NCBI GenBank assembly: GCA_015075515.1
Contig: JABTUE010000002.1
Span: 248,001-312,000 of the forward strand
DNA from: Planctomycetota bacterium
GTDB lineage: Bacteria > Planctomycetota > UBA8742 > UBA2392
Direction of reading: 5' to 3'
Length of the DNA: 64,000 nucleotides
The position numbers were made by a program, and so were the translations under genes. Within the stretch, counting starts at the first letter, position 1, and each line of letters starts with the position of its first letter. Below, piece after piece: positions 7,793-16,362 of this stretch. The notes beneath the pieces were generated by a model. The model was given only the letters and a program-made list of their open reading frames with translations. It made no database searches and was not told the origin of the DNA.

Positions 7793-8521
7793 ATGACCCG
7801 CAGCCGTATCTCGATGGTGGTCGCGGCGGGCGCCCTGGTGCTGGTGGGCCTGCTGGCGTTTGCCCTGTTCAGCCCCTCGGAACAGCAACCCACCGAAACC
7901 CCCGCACCGGCACCCGAAGTCGCCAAGGTCGAACCGCCCAAGGCCACGCCCAGCGTGCTGGGCAACCCTGTCACGCCGCCGCCCGCCCCGGCGCCTGCGC
8001 CCGCGCCAACCCCGAAGGAAACGCCCAAAGAACCGGTCAAAGAAGCCCCCAAAATCATTGACTACACGATCAAGGCCGGCGACATGATCGCCAAGATCGC
8101 CGCCCGCCACGGCGTCAAAAAAGAAGACATCTACGCCCTGAACCCCGGGCTGGACGACAGCACGGCGTCCAAGATCCGGGTGGGTCAAGTAATCAAGGTT
8201 CCGACCGGGCCCGGCGCCGTGGCGGAAACGCCCGCGGCAACCCCGGCCAAAAAGCCCGATTATTACCCCCGCCGCGTGATCACGGCCCAGCCCGGCGACA
8301 CGGCGTTTCAACTGGCGGTTGAACACTACGGCAGCATCAGCATGTTCGAGCGCATCATCCAGGCCAACCCCGGCCTGCCGTGGAAGGACCGTCTGGCCGG
8401 CGGCGAACAGGTGGTTCTGCCGGAATGGGGCACACCCCCGGCCGGCAGCAAGGTCGAGGAACCCAAAAAGCCCGCGGCCCCGGCCGTGGCGCGCGACAGC
8501 CTGATTCCGCCGCGCAGGTAA
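7793..8521 (+). CDS. LysM-domain protein with N-terminal membrane anchor
   Basis: A 242-residue protein with one N-terminal hydrophobic segment (about 7-27), then a Pro/Ala/Lys-rich periplasmic linker (30-85). A first LysM domain (about 91-137) runs DYTIKAGDMIAKIAARHGV to ...RVGQVIKVP, and a second, more divergent one (about 160-215) contains QPGDTAFQLAVEHYG and ANPG. LysM domains bind N-acetylglucosamine-containing glycans, usually peptidoglycan. No catalytic domain is present, so it is probably a cell-wall tether or scaffold. A strong hairpin terminator follows. Confidence 0.9.
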   Translation: MTRSRISMVVAAGALVLVGLLAFALFSPSEQQPTETPAPAPEVAKVEPPKATPSVLGNPVTPPPAPAPAPAPTPKETPKEPVKEAPKIIDYTIKAGDMIAKIAARHGVKKEDIYALNPGLDDSTASKIRVGQVIKVPTGPGAVAETPAATPAKKPDYYPRRVITAQPGDTAFQLAVEHYGSISMFERIIQANPGLPWKDRLAGGEQVVLPEWGTPPAGSKVEEPKKPAAPAVARDSLIPPRR

Positions 8522-8536
8522 ACGCAGCGCAACAAC

Positions 8537-8570
8537 GCGACGGGCCGGGTTTCCGGCCCGTCGCTGTTTT
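8537..8570. terminator. strong hairpin terminator between convergent genes
   Basis: A 12-bp perfect stem (GCGACGGGCCGG / CCGGCCCGTCGC) with a GTTT loop, followed by TGTTTT on the plus strand. It ends the LysM gene, and its right edge touches the stop codon of the minus-strand receiver gene. Confidence 0.85.
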
Positions 8571-9033
8571 ACGGCTGGGCCGGAGGCAGCTTCACAAAGC
8601 GCGCCCAGAACAGCCCCAGCGCCTGGAACAACTGCACGAACTTTTCGTATTCGGCGGGCTTGGGCACAAAGGCGTTGGCGCCGCTGGCGTAACACTCCAT
8701 GGCGTCGGCGTCGCGGTTGCTGGTGGTCAGCACGGTGACAGGAATGGCCGCCAGCGCCGGGTCGGCCTTGAGGCTGCGCAGCACGGCATAGCCGTCCATG
8801 CGGGGCATGTTGAGGTCAAGCAGGATGATGTCGGGTCGCGGGCTGGCGGCGGGGTCGGCAAAGGGGCCTTCGCGGCGCAGATAGCGCAGGGCTTCGACGC
8901 CGTCGTCCACGACGTGCAGGCTGGCGCTGACGCCGGAATCTTCCAGGGCGCGACGGGTCAGCATCTGCTGGTCGGGGCTGTCCTCGACCAGCAGAATCGT
9001 GTACGGCCGGGTGCTTTGCGCCGCGGTGGTCAT
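8569..9033 (-). CDS. single-domain response regulator (Rcp1-like)
   Basis: A 154-residue stand-alone receiver domain. It has the acidic pair in LLVEDSPDQ, phospho-acceptor Asp in ILLDLNMPRMDG, TTS as switch Thr/Ser, and K in VPKPAEYEKF. The long alpha4-beta5 region with ASGANAFVPKP is typical of Rcp1-type receivers that work with phytochrome-like or PAS kinases. No output domain is present, so it likely acts by protein contact or in a phosphorelay. Its ATG overlaps the stop of the histidine kinase gene by 4 nt (ATGA), so the two are co-translated and probably a cognate pair. Confidence 0.92.
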   Translation of the reverse strand: MTTAAQSTRPYTILLVEDSPDQQMLTRRALEDSGVSASLHVVDDGVEALRYLRREGPFADPAASPRPDIILLDLNMPRMDGYAVLRSLKADPALAAIPVTVLTTSNRDADAMECYASGANAFVPKPAEYEKFVQLFQALGLFWARFVKLPPAQP

Positions 9034-10811
9034 GCCCCGTCTCCCGGCGCGGCGGCCTGTGCCGCGCCCGCGTCCGCCGCGGGCAGGCGCAGCAGAAAGC
9101 GCGTGCCCTGGCCCGCCACGGAAGCCACGGCAATCGTGCCGCCGTGGCGTTCGACTATCTTACGGCATACGGACAGCCCGATACCAGAGCCTTCGTAGGC
9201 CCCGGCGGCGTGCAGGCGTTTGAACGGCTTGAACACCTGGTCAAGGTACTGGCCCTCAATGCCGATGCCGTTGTCTTCCACGGTGATCAGGGCCCAGTTG
9301 CCGTCGCGTTCGCCCTCAAGGCGCACCAGGGGCGTTGAGCCCGGCGCCTGGAATTTCAGCCCGTTGCTGACCAGGTTTTGCAGCACACGGCCAAGCTGCA
9401 TCGCGTCGCCGCGCACAAGCGGAAGCGGCCCGGACTCGATGCGGCCGTTTGTGGCGGCCAGTTGCGCGCCCAGGTCGGTTTTCACGCGGTCCAGAAGATC
9501 GGCCAGGTTCACGGTGTCGGCGCGCGGGGCGCGGCTGCCCAGGCGCGAATACTCCAGCAGGTCGGCAATCAGCCGCTGCATGCGCAGCGACGAATCCAGA
9601 ATCGCCTTCAGGTCCTGTTCGGCGCGCGGGGGCAGGTTGCCGCCCAGGTCCTGGCGCAGCAGCCCGCAACAGGCCGAAAGCGTGCGCAGCGGTTCCTGCA
9701 GGTCGTGGCTGGCGACATAGTTGAACTCGTCCAGTTCGGCCACCACCTGTTCCAGGCGGCGGTTCTGTTCCTGAAGCTGGCGCGACTGCAGCGCCAGCGC
9801 CTGTTCGGCCTCCAGCCGGTCGGAAATGTCGCGGATGAAACAGCTCACGCGCGTGACGCCGCCGGATTCATAGACACTGATCGAAAGCGACACCGGCACG
9901 CGGTGGCCGTCGCGGTGGCGCGCGAAGTGGCGCGGTTCCAGCGGCCCGGTGCGGCGGCGCCGGGCATGAGCAGCCAGAACCTGCAGCCGGTCGCCCTCCT
10001 TGCCCTCGAACAGTTCGGGCAGAATCAACTGCACGTTGTTGCCCACCAGTTCTTCGTAGCTCCAGCCCAGCATGCGGCTGGCCGACGGGTTGGCGGCCTG
10101 GATCACGCCGCCCTGCACCACAATCACGATCGCGTCGGCGGCGCCGTCCAGAATCGCGCGCGTGCGCTGTTCCGTCGCGGCCAGTTCCAGTTGCGCGCGC
10201 TTGAAGTCGGTGATTTCCGTGGCGTACAGAATGCCCAGCTCGGGCCGGGTCACGCCGCGCATGTGCACCACGTACCAGTGGTCGCCGATCGGCAGCTCGC
10301 GCGCCGGCAGCCGTCCTACGCGAAAGCAGCGGTCCAGGTCGTCTTCACCCAGTCCGGGCAGAAGCTCACGCACGTTGCCGCCGTCCAGGCGCTCGGGGCC
10401 CAGTGCCTTCAGCGCGGCCTCGTTGAAGCGCGTGATCCGCCCCGTCCGGTCAAAGTGCAGAATCGGGCCGGGGCTGAGCTGCGGGCTCAGGGCTTCTTCG
10501 CGCGCCGCGGCCTCGGCGGCCTGGCGCAGGGCAATCTGCTCCTTCAGGCGCACGCCGGTGTTGCGGGTGTCCTCGGCGCGGCGGCGCACGTCGGCCTCGA
10601 TCGCCGCCAGCCTGCGGTTCACAAGCAGCAGCGCCAGCAGCACCAGACACACAAACCCCAGCACCGCGGCCCAGGTCGGCCAGGTTCCGGCCGCCGGCGC
10701 CGCTGCCGAAACCGCCACCGTGGCGGCAAAGGCCAGCGCCGCGCCCAGCGCAAAGGCCGTAAGCCAGCGCAGGCGCGTGCGCAACGTGGGCGCGCGGGGG
10801 GTATCTGCCAT
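9030..10811 (-). CDS. membrane PAS sensor histidine kinase
   Basis: About 593 residues from the ATG at 10811; the frame is open 16 codons further upstream and either start is possible. It has two N-terminal membrane helices, a coiled linker, two PAS domains (the second with ILDGAADAIVIV and PSASRMLGWSYEELVGNN), a short coiled coil, a HisKA domain with phospho-His in VASHDLQEPLR, and an HATPase domain with N box LQNLVSNGLKF, G1 VEDNGIGI, F box FKPFKRLH and G2 GSGIGLSV. The SHDLQEPLR H-box is that of bacteriophytochrome-type kinases, which pair with Rcp1-like receivers such as the overlapping gene downstream. The ligand or signal is unknown. Confidence 0.92.
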   Translation of the reverse strand: MADTPRAPTLRTRLRWLTAFALGAALAFAATVAVSAAAPAAGTWPTWAAVLGFVCLVLLALLLVNRRLAAIEADVRRRAEDTRNTGVRLKEQIALRQAAEAAAREEALSPQLSPGPILHFDRTGRITRFNEAALKALGPERLDGGNVRELLPGLGEDDLDRCFRVGRLPARELPIGDHWYVVHMRGVTRPELGILYATEITDFKRAQLELAATEQRTRAILDGAADAIVIVVQGGVIQAANPSASRMLGWSYEELVGNNVQLILPELFEGKEGDRLQVLAAHARRRRTGPLEPRHFARHRDGHRVPVSLSISVYESGGVTRVSCFIRDISDRLEAEQALALQSRQLQEQNRRLEQVVAELDEFNYVASHDLQEPLRTLSACCGLLRQDLGGNLPPRAEQDLKAILDSSLRMQRLIADLLEYSRLGSRAPRADTVNLADLLDRVKTDLGAQLAATNGRIESGPLPLVRGDAMQLGRVLQNLVSNGLKFQAPGSTPLVRLEGERDGNWALITVEDNGIGIEGQYLDQVFKPFKRLHAAGAYEGSGIGLSVCRKIVERHGGTIAVASVAGQGTRFLLRLPAADAGAAQAAAPGDGA

Positions 10812-10869
10812 GCGCACAGTTTGGCCGGGGCGCGCGCCGGAACAAGGGTGCTGCGGCATCCGGCGCCGG

Positions 10870-11427
10870 TTACGCCGCCGGGGCGTCCAGCGCCCGTACC
10901 TCTTCGGGCGTCAGTTCGCGCCAGCCGCCGCTGGGCACGTCCAGCTTCAGCCCGCCAAACGCCACCCGCTTGAGTTCCAGCACCTTCAGCGCCGCGCCCG
11001 TGGATTCATCGCGCAGCGCCGCCAGCATGCGGCGGATGTGCCGGTTGCGGCCTTCGTCCAGCGTGACTTCCAGGCGGCTTTTCGGCCCGGTGCCGCCGCG
11101 CAGTTGTACCGCCACGGCGCGCAGCCGCCCCACGGGCGACGGCACGCCTTCGAGCATCCGCCGGCGGTGGGCTTCGGTGACACGCCCGCGCACCCAGACC
11201 TCGTAGGTCTTGTGGTGCAACCCCGGCCGCAAAAGCCGTTCGGCCAGCCTGCCGTCATCGCACAACAACAGCAGGCCGCGGCTGTCGCGGTCCAGCCGGC
11301 CCACGGCGCGAAAACCGCCGGCCCGTACCCAGTCCGGCAGGGCGTCATAGACCGTGCGGCGCCCGCGTTCGTCACGCAGGGTTACCACCAGCCCGCGCGG
11401 TTTGTGGAACAGGATCACCCGTGCCAT
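10870..11427 (-). CDS. pseudouridine synthase of the RsuA/RluB/E/F family
   Basis: About 185 residues from the internal ATG at 11427, which starts MARVILFHKPRGLVVT; 8 more codons are open upstream. The catalytic motif GRLDRDSRGLLLL holds the nucleophilic Asp, and EGRNRHIRRMLAAL is the conserved C-terminal motif. It isomerises uridine to pseudouridine in rRNA. It lacks the N-terminal S4 RNA-binding domain, so it resembles RluE (short form) more than RluB or RsuA. The target site cannot be assigned. It lies just upstream of, and in line with, the sensor kinase gene. Confidence 0.85.
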   Translation of the reverse strand: MARVILFHKPRGLVVTLRDERGRRTVYDALPDWVRAGGFRAVGRLDRDSRGLLLLCDDGRLAERLLRPGLHHKTYEVWVRGRVTEAHRRRMLEGVPSPVGRLRAVAVQLRGGTGPKSRLEVTLDEGRNRHIRRMLAALRDESTGAALKVLELKRVAFGGLKLDVPSGGWRELTPEEVRALDAPAA

Positions 11428-11482
11428 ACCGCAAAGCTGCCTTGCTGCCACGCCAGATTGTCACTGAAATATCCTGCTGCCA

Positions 11483-12148
11483 TCATGGCTGCGTCATACG
11501 AGCCGCCTTGCCGTTGCCCCTGGGCACCCGCACGCGGGTCGAGGGCTCGGGCAGATCCGCCAGACCCAGCACCGGCCGTGGTGGCGAAACCGTCGTAATG
11601 CTGACCAACAGGTCGTTGGGGCCGGGCGCGACGGCCGCCGGTTCGGTCCTGGCTGGCGCGGGTTCCGGCACCGGCGCGGGTTCGGCGGGCCGAAGCCCCT
11701 CAAACAGCGGCTTGTCCCCGCGCGCGGCAGCATAGGCCTGAAAGGCCTTGCAGGCCGACTGCCGGATTTCCTCGAACCGTTGCGTGGGCCACTGCTGTAC
11801 CCAGGCGCGCCGGTGCGTGTTCTGGAACAGTTCCTCGGCGGCCTGGTGAAAGCACTGTTCGCGCAGGGCCAGGATGCCGGCCTCGGCTTTTTCGATCGCC
11901 AGCGTGGCGCGCAGGCCTTCGCGCACGCCGACGGCGGGGCGGGCGTCGGGTTCGTCGCGGCGGTCAAGCCACTGTTCGTAGGCAGCGCGTGTTTTCTCAA
12001 GCACGCGCAGGCTGGCCAGGCGGTTGTTTCCGCCGCGGTCGGCAAACAGGGCCTGTGCACGTTCAAAGACGGCGGCGCGGTCTGGGCCGTCGGGCATCAT
12101 TTCGGCGCACTGAAGGTGAGAGGGAAGACCGTTTTTTGGGTTACGCAT
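11483..12148 (-). CDS. hypothetical protein, helical with Pro/Ala-rich tail
   Basis: About 221 residues from ATG 12148, which follows AGGCAG at suitable spacing. The N-terminal two thirds are charged amphipathic helix with Cys in the phrases LREQCFHQAAEE and RQSACKAFQAYA. The last third is Pro/Glu/Ala-rich and ends in a basic stretch (RVRVPRGNGKAARMTQP). There is no signal peptide and no motif I recognise. The family is unknown. The composition matches its neighbours. Confidence 0.6.
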   Translation of the reverse strand: MRNPKNGLPSHLQCAEMMPDGPDRAAVFERAQALFADRGGNNRLASLRVLEKTRAAYEQWLDRRDEPDARPAVGVREGLRATLAIEKAEAGILALREQCFHQAAEELFQNTHRRAWVQQWPTQRFEEIRQSACKAFQAYAAARGDKPLFEGLRPAEPAPVPEPAPARTEPAAVAPGPNDLLVSITTVSPPRPVLGLADLPEPSTRVRVPRGNGKAARMTQP

Positions 12149-12246
12149 GGTTCTGCCTTTCGCAAAGAGTCCGGCAGACAGCGTAATCGGGGATGCGACA
12201 AAAACGGGCCGTGACGCGGGAATCAAACAGCCGGGTTCACACAAGC

Positions 12247-12281
12247 AACAGAGGAACAGAGTGTGGGCTCTGTTCCTCTGT
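12247..12281. repeat. intergenic palindrome (ACAGAGGAACAGAG arms)
   Basis: Perfect 14-bp arms at 12248-12261 and 12268-12281 around TGTGGG. The arms are built from repeated ACAGAG words. The element is clearly more AT-rich than its surroundings. It has the same design as the elements at 35109-35182 and 36633-36732. Confidence 0.75.
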
Positions 12282-12327
12282 GTTCATGCGTGGTTGATCG
12301 TCATGGGCGGACGCGGCCGGGGCACGC

Positions 12328-13371
12328 CTACACCCAGCGGCCGGACCACGACACGCCGACGGTGAAGGTCAGGCTGAAGTCGTGGCGGAAAAACCCCGGC
12401 ACGGGCATGTTGTCCCAACTGTGGCGCACCAGAACGCCGGCGTTGGCCCAGGCTGTCAGGCGGGCTTCGGCCAGCAGCGCGTTGTTGACCACCAGGTTCT
12501 TGCTTTCGTCAAAGTCAAACAGCATCTCGCTGCGGGCGTTGACGTGAAAGCGCTTGTCGGCGGAAACCCAGTCGAATTCGGCGCGGGCGCGGGCGCCCCA
12601 ATAGCTGCGGTTGTCGGCGCCGTTCATCAGGTCTTCGTAGGTGTAGGTGACGTGGGCGCCGAAATGCAGGCTGGTGTTTTCCTCGCGCAGCAGGAAATAG
12701 CCGGGGCCAAGGCCGGTGATGCTGCGCCAGTGGTAACCCGCCAGCTCGTTGAAGGTGACGTCTTCCGTCAGGTCAATCGTCAGCCGGAACGGAAAGATAT
12801 AGCGGTAGTAATAGCCGGCGGCGTATTCACGCTGGCGCACCTGTTCTTCCTCGATGTTGCGGTCCTGCAGATAGCGGCCCTCGACGTACAGGCCCTGGCT
12901 GTTGGCGCGGCCCTCGCGCTTGAGGTCGCCGCGGAAACCCAGCGAGTAGGTCTTGGTGTTGCCTTCGGTCCAGCCGAAGATGCCGATCAGGCTGGCGCTC
13001 CAGACCGGGCGCAGGTCAGGCACGGTTTCGTTGATCCCGCGCAGCTTGTCAAACGGCGCCAGTTCGTCGTCGCCTTTGGCCCCGCGCACGTACAGCAGCC
13101 CGTCTTTGGTGAAGATCGTGGCGTCTTCCTGCAACTGCGCGTCGTCGCCCCGGCGCACCTTGACTTTGGCCTCTTTCTCCAGCGTGAACGAGGCCACCTT
13201 GTCGGCCGGAACCTTGACCGCGCCGGCGCTGGTGTCGTTGAAGTGGTAGTGGCCGGCTTCGAGTTTTTCAAACTTGCCGACCAGGCGCGTGCCGTCTTTG
13301 GTGATCAGTTCGTCGGCGCACAGGGCACCGCACAGCAGGGCGCAAAGCGCGGTCAAAAGCAGTCGTTTCAT
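12328..13371 (-). CDS. DUF481 family outer-membrane protein
   Basis: 347 residues from ATG 13371 (MKRLLLTALCALLCGALCA signal peptide). An N-terminal portion (about 20-105) with short beta strands (LITKDGTRLVGKFEKLE, FTKDGLLYVRG) is followed by a beta-barrel of about 210 residues that matches the DUF481/YdiY pattern: W....GNTKTYSLGFRGDLKREG, long alternating strands, and an aromatic-rich C-terminus ending FTVGVSWSGRWV. It is likely inserted in the outer membrane; the function of the family is not established. It is divergent from rimK, with 153 bp between. Confidence 0.85.
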   Translation of the reverse strand: MKRLLLTALCALLCGALCADELITKDGTRLVGKFEKLEAGHYHFNDTSAGAVKVPADKVASFTLEKEAKVKVRRGDDAQLQEDATIFTKDGLLYVRGAKGDDELAPFDKLRGINETVPDLRPVWSASLIGIFGWTEGNTKTYSLGFRGDLKREGRANSQGLYVEGRYLQDRNIEEEQVRQREYAAGYYYRYIFPFRLTIDLTEDVTFNELAGYHWRSITGLGPGYFLLREENTSLHFGAHVTYTYEDLMNGADNRSYWGARARAEFDWVSADKRFHVNARSEMLFDFDESKNLVVNNALLAEARLTAWANAGVLVRHSWDNMPVPGFFRHDFSLTFTVGVSWSGRWV

Positions 13372-13524
13372 GGTGTGTTCTCCGGCCCCCCGTGCGAACG
13401 GCGCCGGATGGTAGCGCCGCGCGCGCGGGATGCAACCGGCCGGGAGGTGCGGGCTGCCGCGTGCCCTTTGACGCCGGCGCCCCCGGCGCGGTATCGTGTC
13501 GGCGTACCTGCCCAAAGTACTTCC

Positions 13525-14709
13525 ATGGAAATCGCCATCCTTTCCAGCGGGCCCCGCCTGTACAGCACCGCGCGCCTGAAGGAAGCCGCCAAACAACGCG
13601 GCTTTCGCGTCAAGGTGTACGACCCGCTGCACTTCACGATCTTTGTCGAGGGCGGCCGCCCCTCGCTGAACTACCGTAACAAGCCGATTGACCTGCCCGA
13701 TGCCGTGATCCCGCGCATCGGCGCCAGCATCACGTTTTTCGGCACGGCGCTGGTGCGGCAGTTCGAACAGATGGGCGCGTTCTGCCTGAACACCAGCAAC
13801 GCGATTGCCGCCAGCCGCGACAAGCTGCGCTGTTTTCAGATTCTCAGCACGCACCGCATCGGTCTGCCCAAGACCGCGTTTGTGCGCCAGAAGTACGCGG
13901 TGCTGCCGGCAATCGAGGCCGTGGGCGGCTCGCCGGTGATCATCAAGCTGCTGGAAGGCACCCAGGGCATCGGCGTGATTCTGGCCGAATCCACCAAGAT
14001 GGCCGAGGCGATCATTGAAACGCTGCAAAGCACCAAGCAGAACGTGCTGATCCAGTCGTTTGTCAAGGAAAGCAAGGGCCGCGACGTGCGCGCCTTTGTC
14101 GTGGGCGACCGCGTGGTGGCGGCCATGCGCCGCACCGCCCGCGGCGACGAGTTCCGCAGCAACGTGCACCGCGGCGGCCTGGCCCAGAAAATAGACCTGC
14201 CACCCGAATACGAACGCGCCGCGATCATGGCCGCCCAGATTCTGGGCCTGCGCGTGGCGGGCGTGGACATGCTCGAGGGCGCCAAGGGCCCCCAGATCAT
14301 GGAAGTCAACAGCAGCCCCGGGCTTGAGGGCATTGAGGGCAGCACCGGCGTGGACGTGGCCGGCGAAATCATGAAATACATCGAGGAACAGGTGCTGTTT
14401 CCGGAAATTGACCTGCGCCAGCGCCTGATGCTGGACAAAAACTACGGCATTGCCGAAATCCCGATCGGGCCCAACTCGCCCTGGATCGGCAAGACGGTCA
14501 AGGATTCCGGGCTGCGCCAGCAGGACGTGCTGGTGCTTTCGATCCAGCGCGGCAGCAACGTGATTTCGAACCCGCGCCCCACGCGCGAAATCATGAACGG
14601 CGACCGCCTGCTGTGTTACGGCAAGCTGCCGGTGCTCAAGGGGCTGGTGCCGCGCGAATCGCGCACGCGCAAGAGCAAGAAAGTGCGCCTGGCCGGTACC
14701 GGCGCCTGA
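13525..14709 (+). CDS. rimK: RimK-type ATP-grasp glutamate ligase with C-terminal RCK_C domain
   Basis: 394 residues from ATG 13525. Residues 1-290 follow E. coli RimK closely by eye (EIAILS..P.LYS..RLKEAA, AVIPRIGASITFFGTALVRQFE, EGTQGIGVILAE, FRSNVHRGG, IMEVNSSPGLEGIE). RimK adds glutamates to ribosomal protein S6 and can make poly-glutamate. Residues about 310-372 (IPIGPNSPWIGKTVKDSGLR..DVLVLSIQRG...NP.P...I..GDRLLCYG) match the RCK_C/TrkA-C fold that senses ligands in potassium channels and antiporters, and are absent from E. coli RimK. A basic tail ends the protein. The frame extends far upstream without good coding character; the ATG chosen aligns with family N termini. Confidence 0.93.
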   Translation: MEIAILSSGPRLYSTARLKEAAKQRGFRVKVYDPLHFTIFVEGGRPSLNYRNKPIDLPDAVIPRIGASITFFGTALVRQFEQMGAFCLNTSNAIAASRDKLRCFQILSTHRIGLPKTAFVRQKYAVLPAIEAVGGSPVIIKLLEGTQGIGVILAESTKMAEAIIETLQSTKQNVLIQSFVKESKGRDVRAFVVGDRVVAAMRRTARGDEFRSNVHRGGLAQKIDLPPEYERAAIMAAQILGLRVAGVDMLEGAKGPQIMEVNSSPGLEGIEGSTGVDVAGEIMKYIEEQVLFPEIDLRQRLMLDKNYGIAEIPIGPNSPWIGKTVKDSGLRQQDVLVLSIQRGSNVISNPRPTREIMNGDRLLCYGKLPVLKGLVPRESRTRKSKKVRLAGTGA

Positions 14710-14720
14710 CGGAGAACGCG

Positions 14721-15245
14721 ATGCGAAACACCCTGCTGCTTGTGCTGGCGCTGGCGCTGGCCGCCTGTGGCGGTTCCAACGAGCCGCGCCAGGTCAAGGT
14801 GGAACTGGACACGCCCGAGGGCGCGATTGCCGCCTATCGCTATGCCGTCACCTACTACGACGAAAAGGTCGCCGAACAGGTGTTTGCCGCCGAAGACCGC
14901 GAAACGCTGATGGCCAACTTCCGCTCCAATGTGCGCAAGTTCGAAAGCAACAAGACGCGCTTTGAGGTTGAAGTCGGCCAGGCCATGCAGATCCGCGACG
15001 ACGTGGTCGTGGCCCAGGTGAAGTGGATCCAGCTTGATTCCGAGGGCAAACGCATCCCCAACCCCGAAACCAACTGGGTGGCCTGGCTCAAGGAAAGCGA
15101 CGGCCTGTGGCGCGTCAGCCAGAAGGAAAGCCGCGCCTACCGCGCGTGGCTGGCCGAACAGGCCCGGAACCAGCCCGTACCGGACACGCCCGCGCCTTCC
15201 AATGAACCCGCGCCGTCCAACGCGCCCGCGCCGGGCAACGGCTGA
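14721..15245 (+). CDS. small lipoprotein of unknown function
   Basis: 174 residues; GGAG lies before ATG 14721. The signal peptide ends in lipobox LAAC (Cys16). The mature domain (about 25-150) resembles NTF2-like or DUF4878-type lipoproteins by eye: TPEGAIAAYRYAVTYYDEKVAEQVFAA, then beta strands, ending in W.V...ES. This assignment is tentative. The last 25 residues are repeated Pro/Ala/Asn units (APSNEPAPSNAPAPGNG). It starts 11 bp after rimK and is probably co-transcribed. Confidence 0.75.
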   Translation: MRNTLLLVLALALAACGGSNEPRQVKVELDTPEGAIAAYRYAVTYYDEKVAEQVFAAEDRETLMANFRSNVRKFESNKTRFEVEVGQAMQIRDDVVVAQVKWIQLDSEGKRIPNPETNWVAWLKESDGLWRVSQKESRAYRAWLAEQARNQPVPDTPAPSNEPAPSNAPAPGNG

Positions 15246-15317
15246 CGCCCGGTTGTCCGCGCGGGCGGTGCTTCAGCCCCGTTGCGCCGCGCGCGCGCGC
15301 TGGTTCAATGCCGCCCC

Positions 15318-16295
15318 ATGACACAGATGCTTGATGTTACCGCCATCGGCAACGCGCTGGTGGACGTGCTGGCCCACGCAAGCGACAACTTTCTGGCCGC
15401 GCGCGGCATTGCCAAGGGTTCCATGAACCTGGTCAGCGCCGACGCCGCCCGCGCCCTGTACGCCGCAATGGGCCCGGCCGTCGAGGTCTCCGGCGGCAGC
15501 GCCGCCAACACCGTCGCCGGCATTGCCGGGCTGGGCGGGCGCGCGGCCTTCATCGGCAAGGTCAGCAACGACCAGCTTGGCGAAATCTTCCGCCATGATA
15601 TCCGCGGCATCGGCGTGCACTTTGACAGCGCGCCATCAACATCCGGCGCGCCCACCGGGCGCTGTCTGGTGCTGGTCACGCCCGACGCCCAGCGCACGAT
15701 GCAGACCTGCCTGGGCAGCGCCGGCGAAGTCGGGCCCCGCGATGTGGACGCGCCGCTGATTGAACGCTCGCGCTACACCTATTTCGAGGGCTACCTGTGG
15801 GACGCCCCGCCGGCCAAACAGGCCTATCTGGCAGCCGCAGAGATCGCCCACAACGCCGGACGCAAGACCGCCCTGTCGCTGAGCGACAAGTTCTGTGTGG
15901 ACCGCCACCGCGCCGAGTTTCTGGATCTGGTGCACGGCCACATTGACGTGCTGTTTGCCAACGAACTCGAAATCATGGCCCTGTACCAGACCCCCACCTT
16001 CGAGGCCGCCGCCGCGGCCGTGCGCGGCAAGGTGGACATCGCCGTGCTGACGCGCAGCGAAAAGGGCGCCGTGATCGTCACGCCCCGCGACACGATTGCC
16101 GTGCCGGCGCACCCGGTGCCCAAAGTGGTGGACACCACCGGCGCCGGCGACCTGTTTGCCGCCGGGTTTCTGTTCGGGCTGTGCCGCGACAGGCCGCCGG
16201 CCGAATGCGGGCGGATTGCCGCCATCTGCGCGGCCGAAATCATCAGCCACGTCGGCGCACGGCCCGAGGCCAGACTGGCCGACCTGATCGCGTGA
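15318..16295 (+). CDS. PfkB-family sugar/nucleoside kinase (adenosine kinase-like)
   Basis: 325 residues from ATG 15318. PfkB signatures: the N-terminal pattern D...IGNALVDVLA, the glycine-rich VSGGSAANTVAGIAGLGG, and the C-terminal anion-hole and catalytic motif DTTGAGDLFAAGFLFGL with the catalytic Asp. TYFEGYLWD and LSDKFCVDRH are typical of adenosine-kinase-like members that phosphorylate adenosine or a related ribonucleoside or sugar at the 5' hydroxyl. The exact substrate is not certain. It stands alone between a lipoprotein and an amidase. Confidence 0.88.
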   Translation: MTQMLDVTAIGNALVDVLAHASDNFLAARGIAKGSMNLVSADAARALYAAMGPAVEVSGGSAANTVAGIAGLGGRAAFIGKVSNDQLGEIFRHDIRGIGVHFDSAPSTSGAPTGRCLVLVTPDAQRTMQTCLGSAGEVGPRDVDAPLIERSRYTYFEGYLWDAPPAKQAYLAAAEIAHNAGRKTALSLSDKFCVDRHRAEFLDLVHGHIDVLFANELEIMALYQTPTFEAAAAAVRGKVDIAVLTRSEKGAVIVTPRDTIAVPAHPVPKVVDTTGAGDLFAAGFLFGLCRDRPPAECGRIAAICAAEIISHVGARPEARLADLIA

Positions 16296-16362
16296 AATCC
16301 GCTTGCATCGGGGCGCCCGGAACGCTAGAGCATTTAGTCACTGGGCAAGGAAAGGTGCGGTC

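Noticed and set aside
12382..13524. An N-terminal extension of about 380 codons in frame with rimK
   Set aside because: It lies over the DUF481 gene on the other strand and has no coding character. RimK homologs start at MEIAILS.
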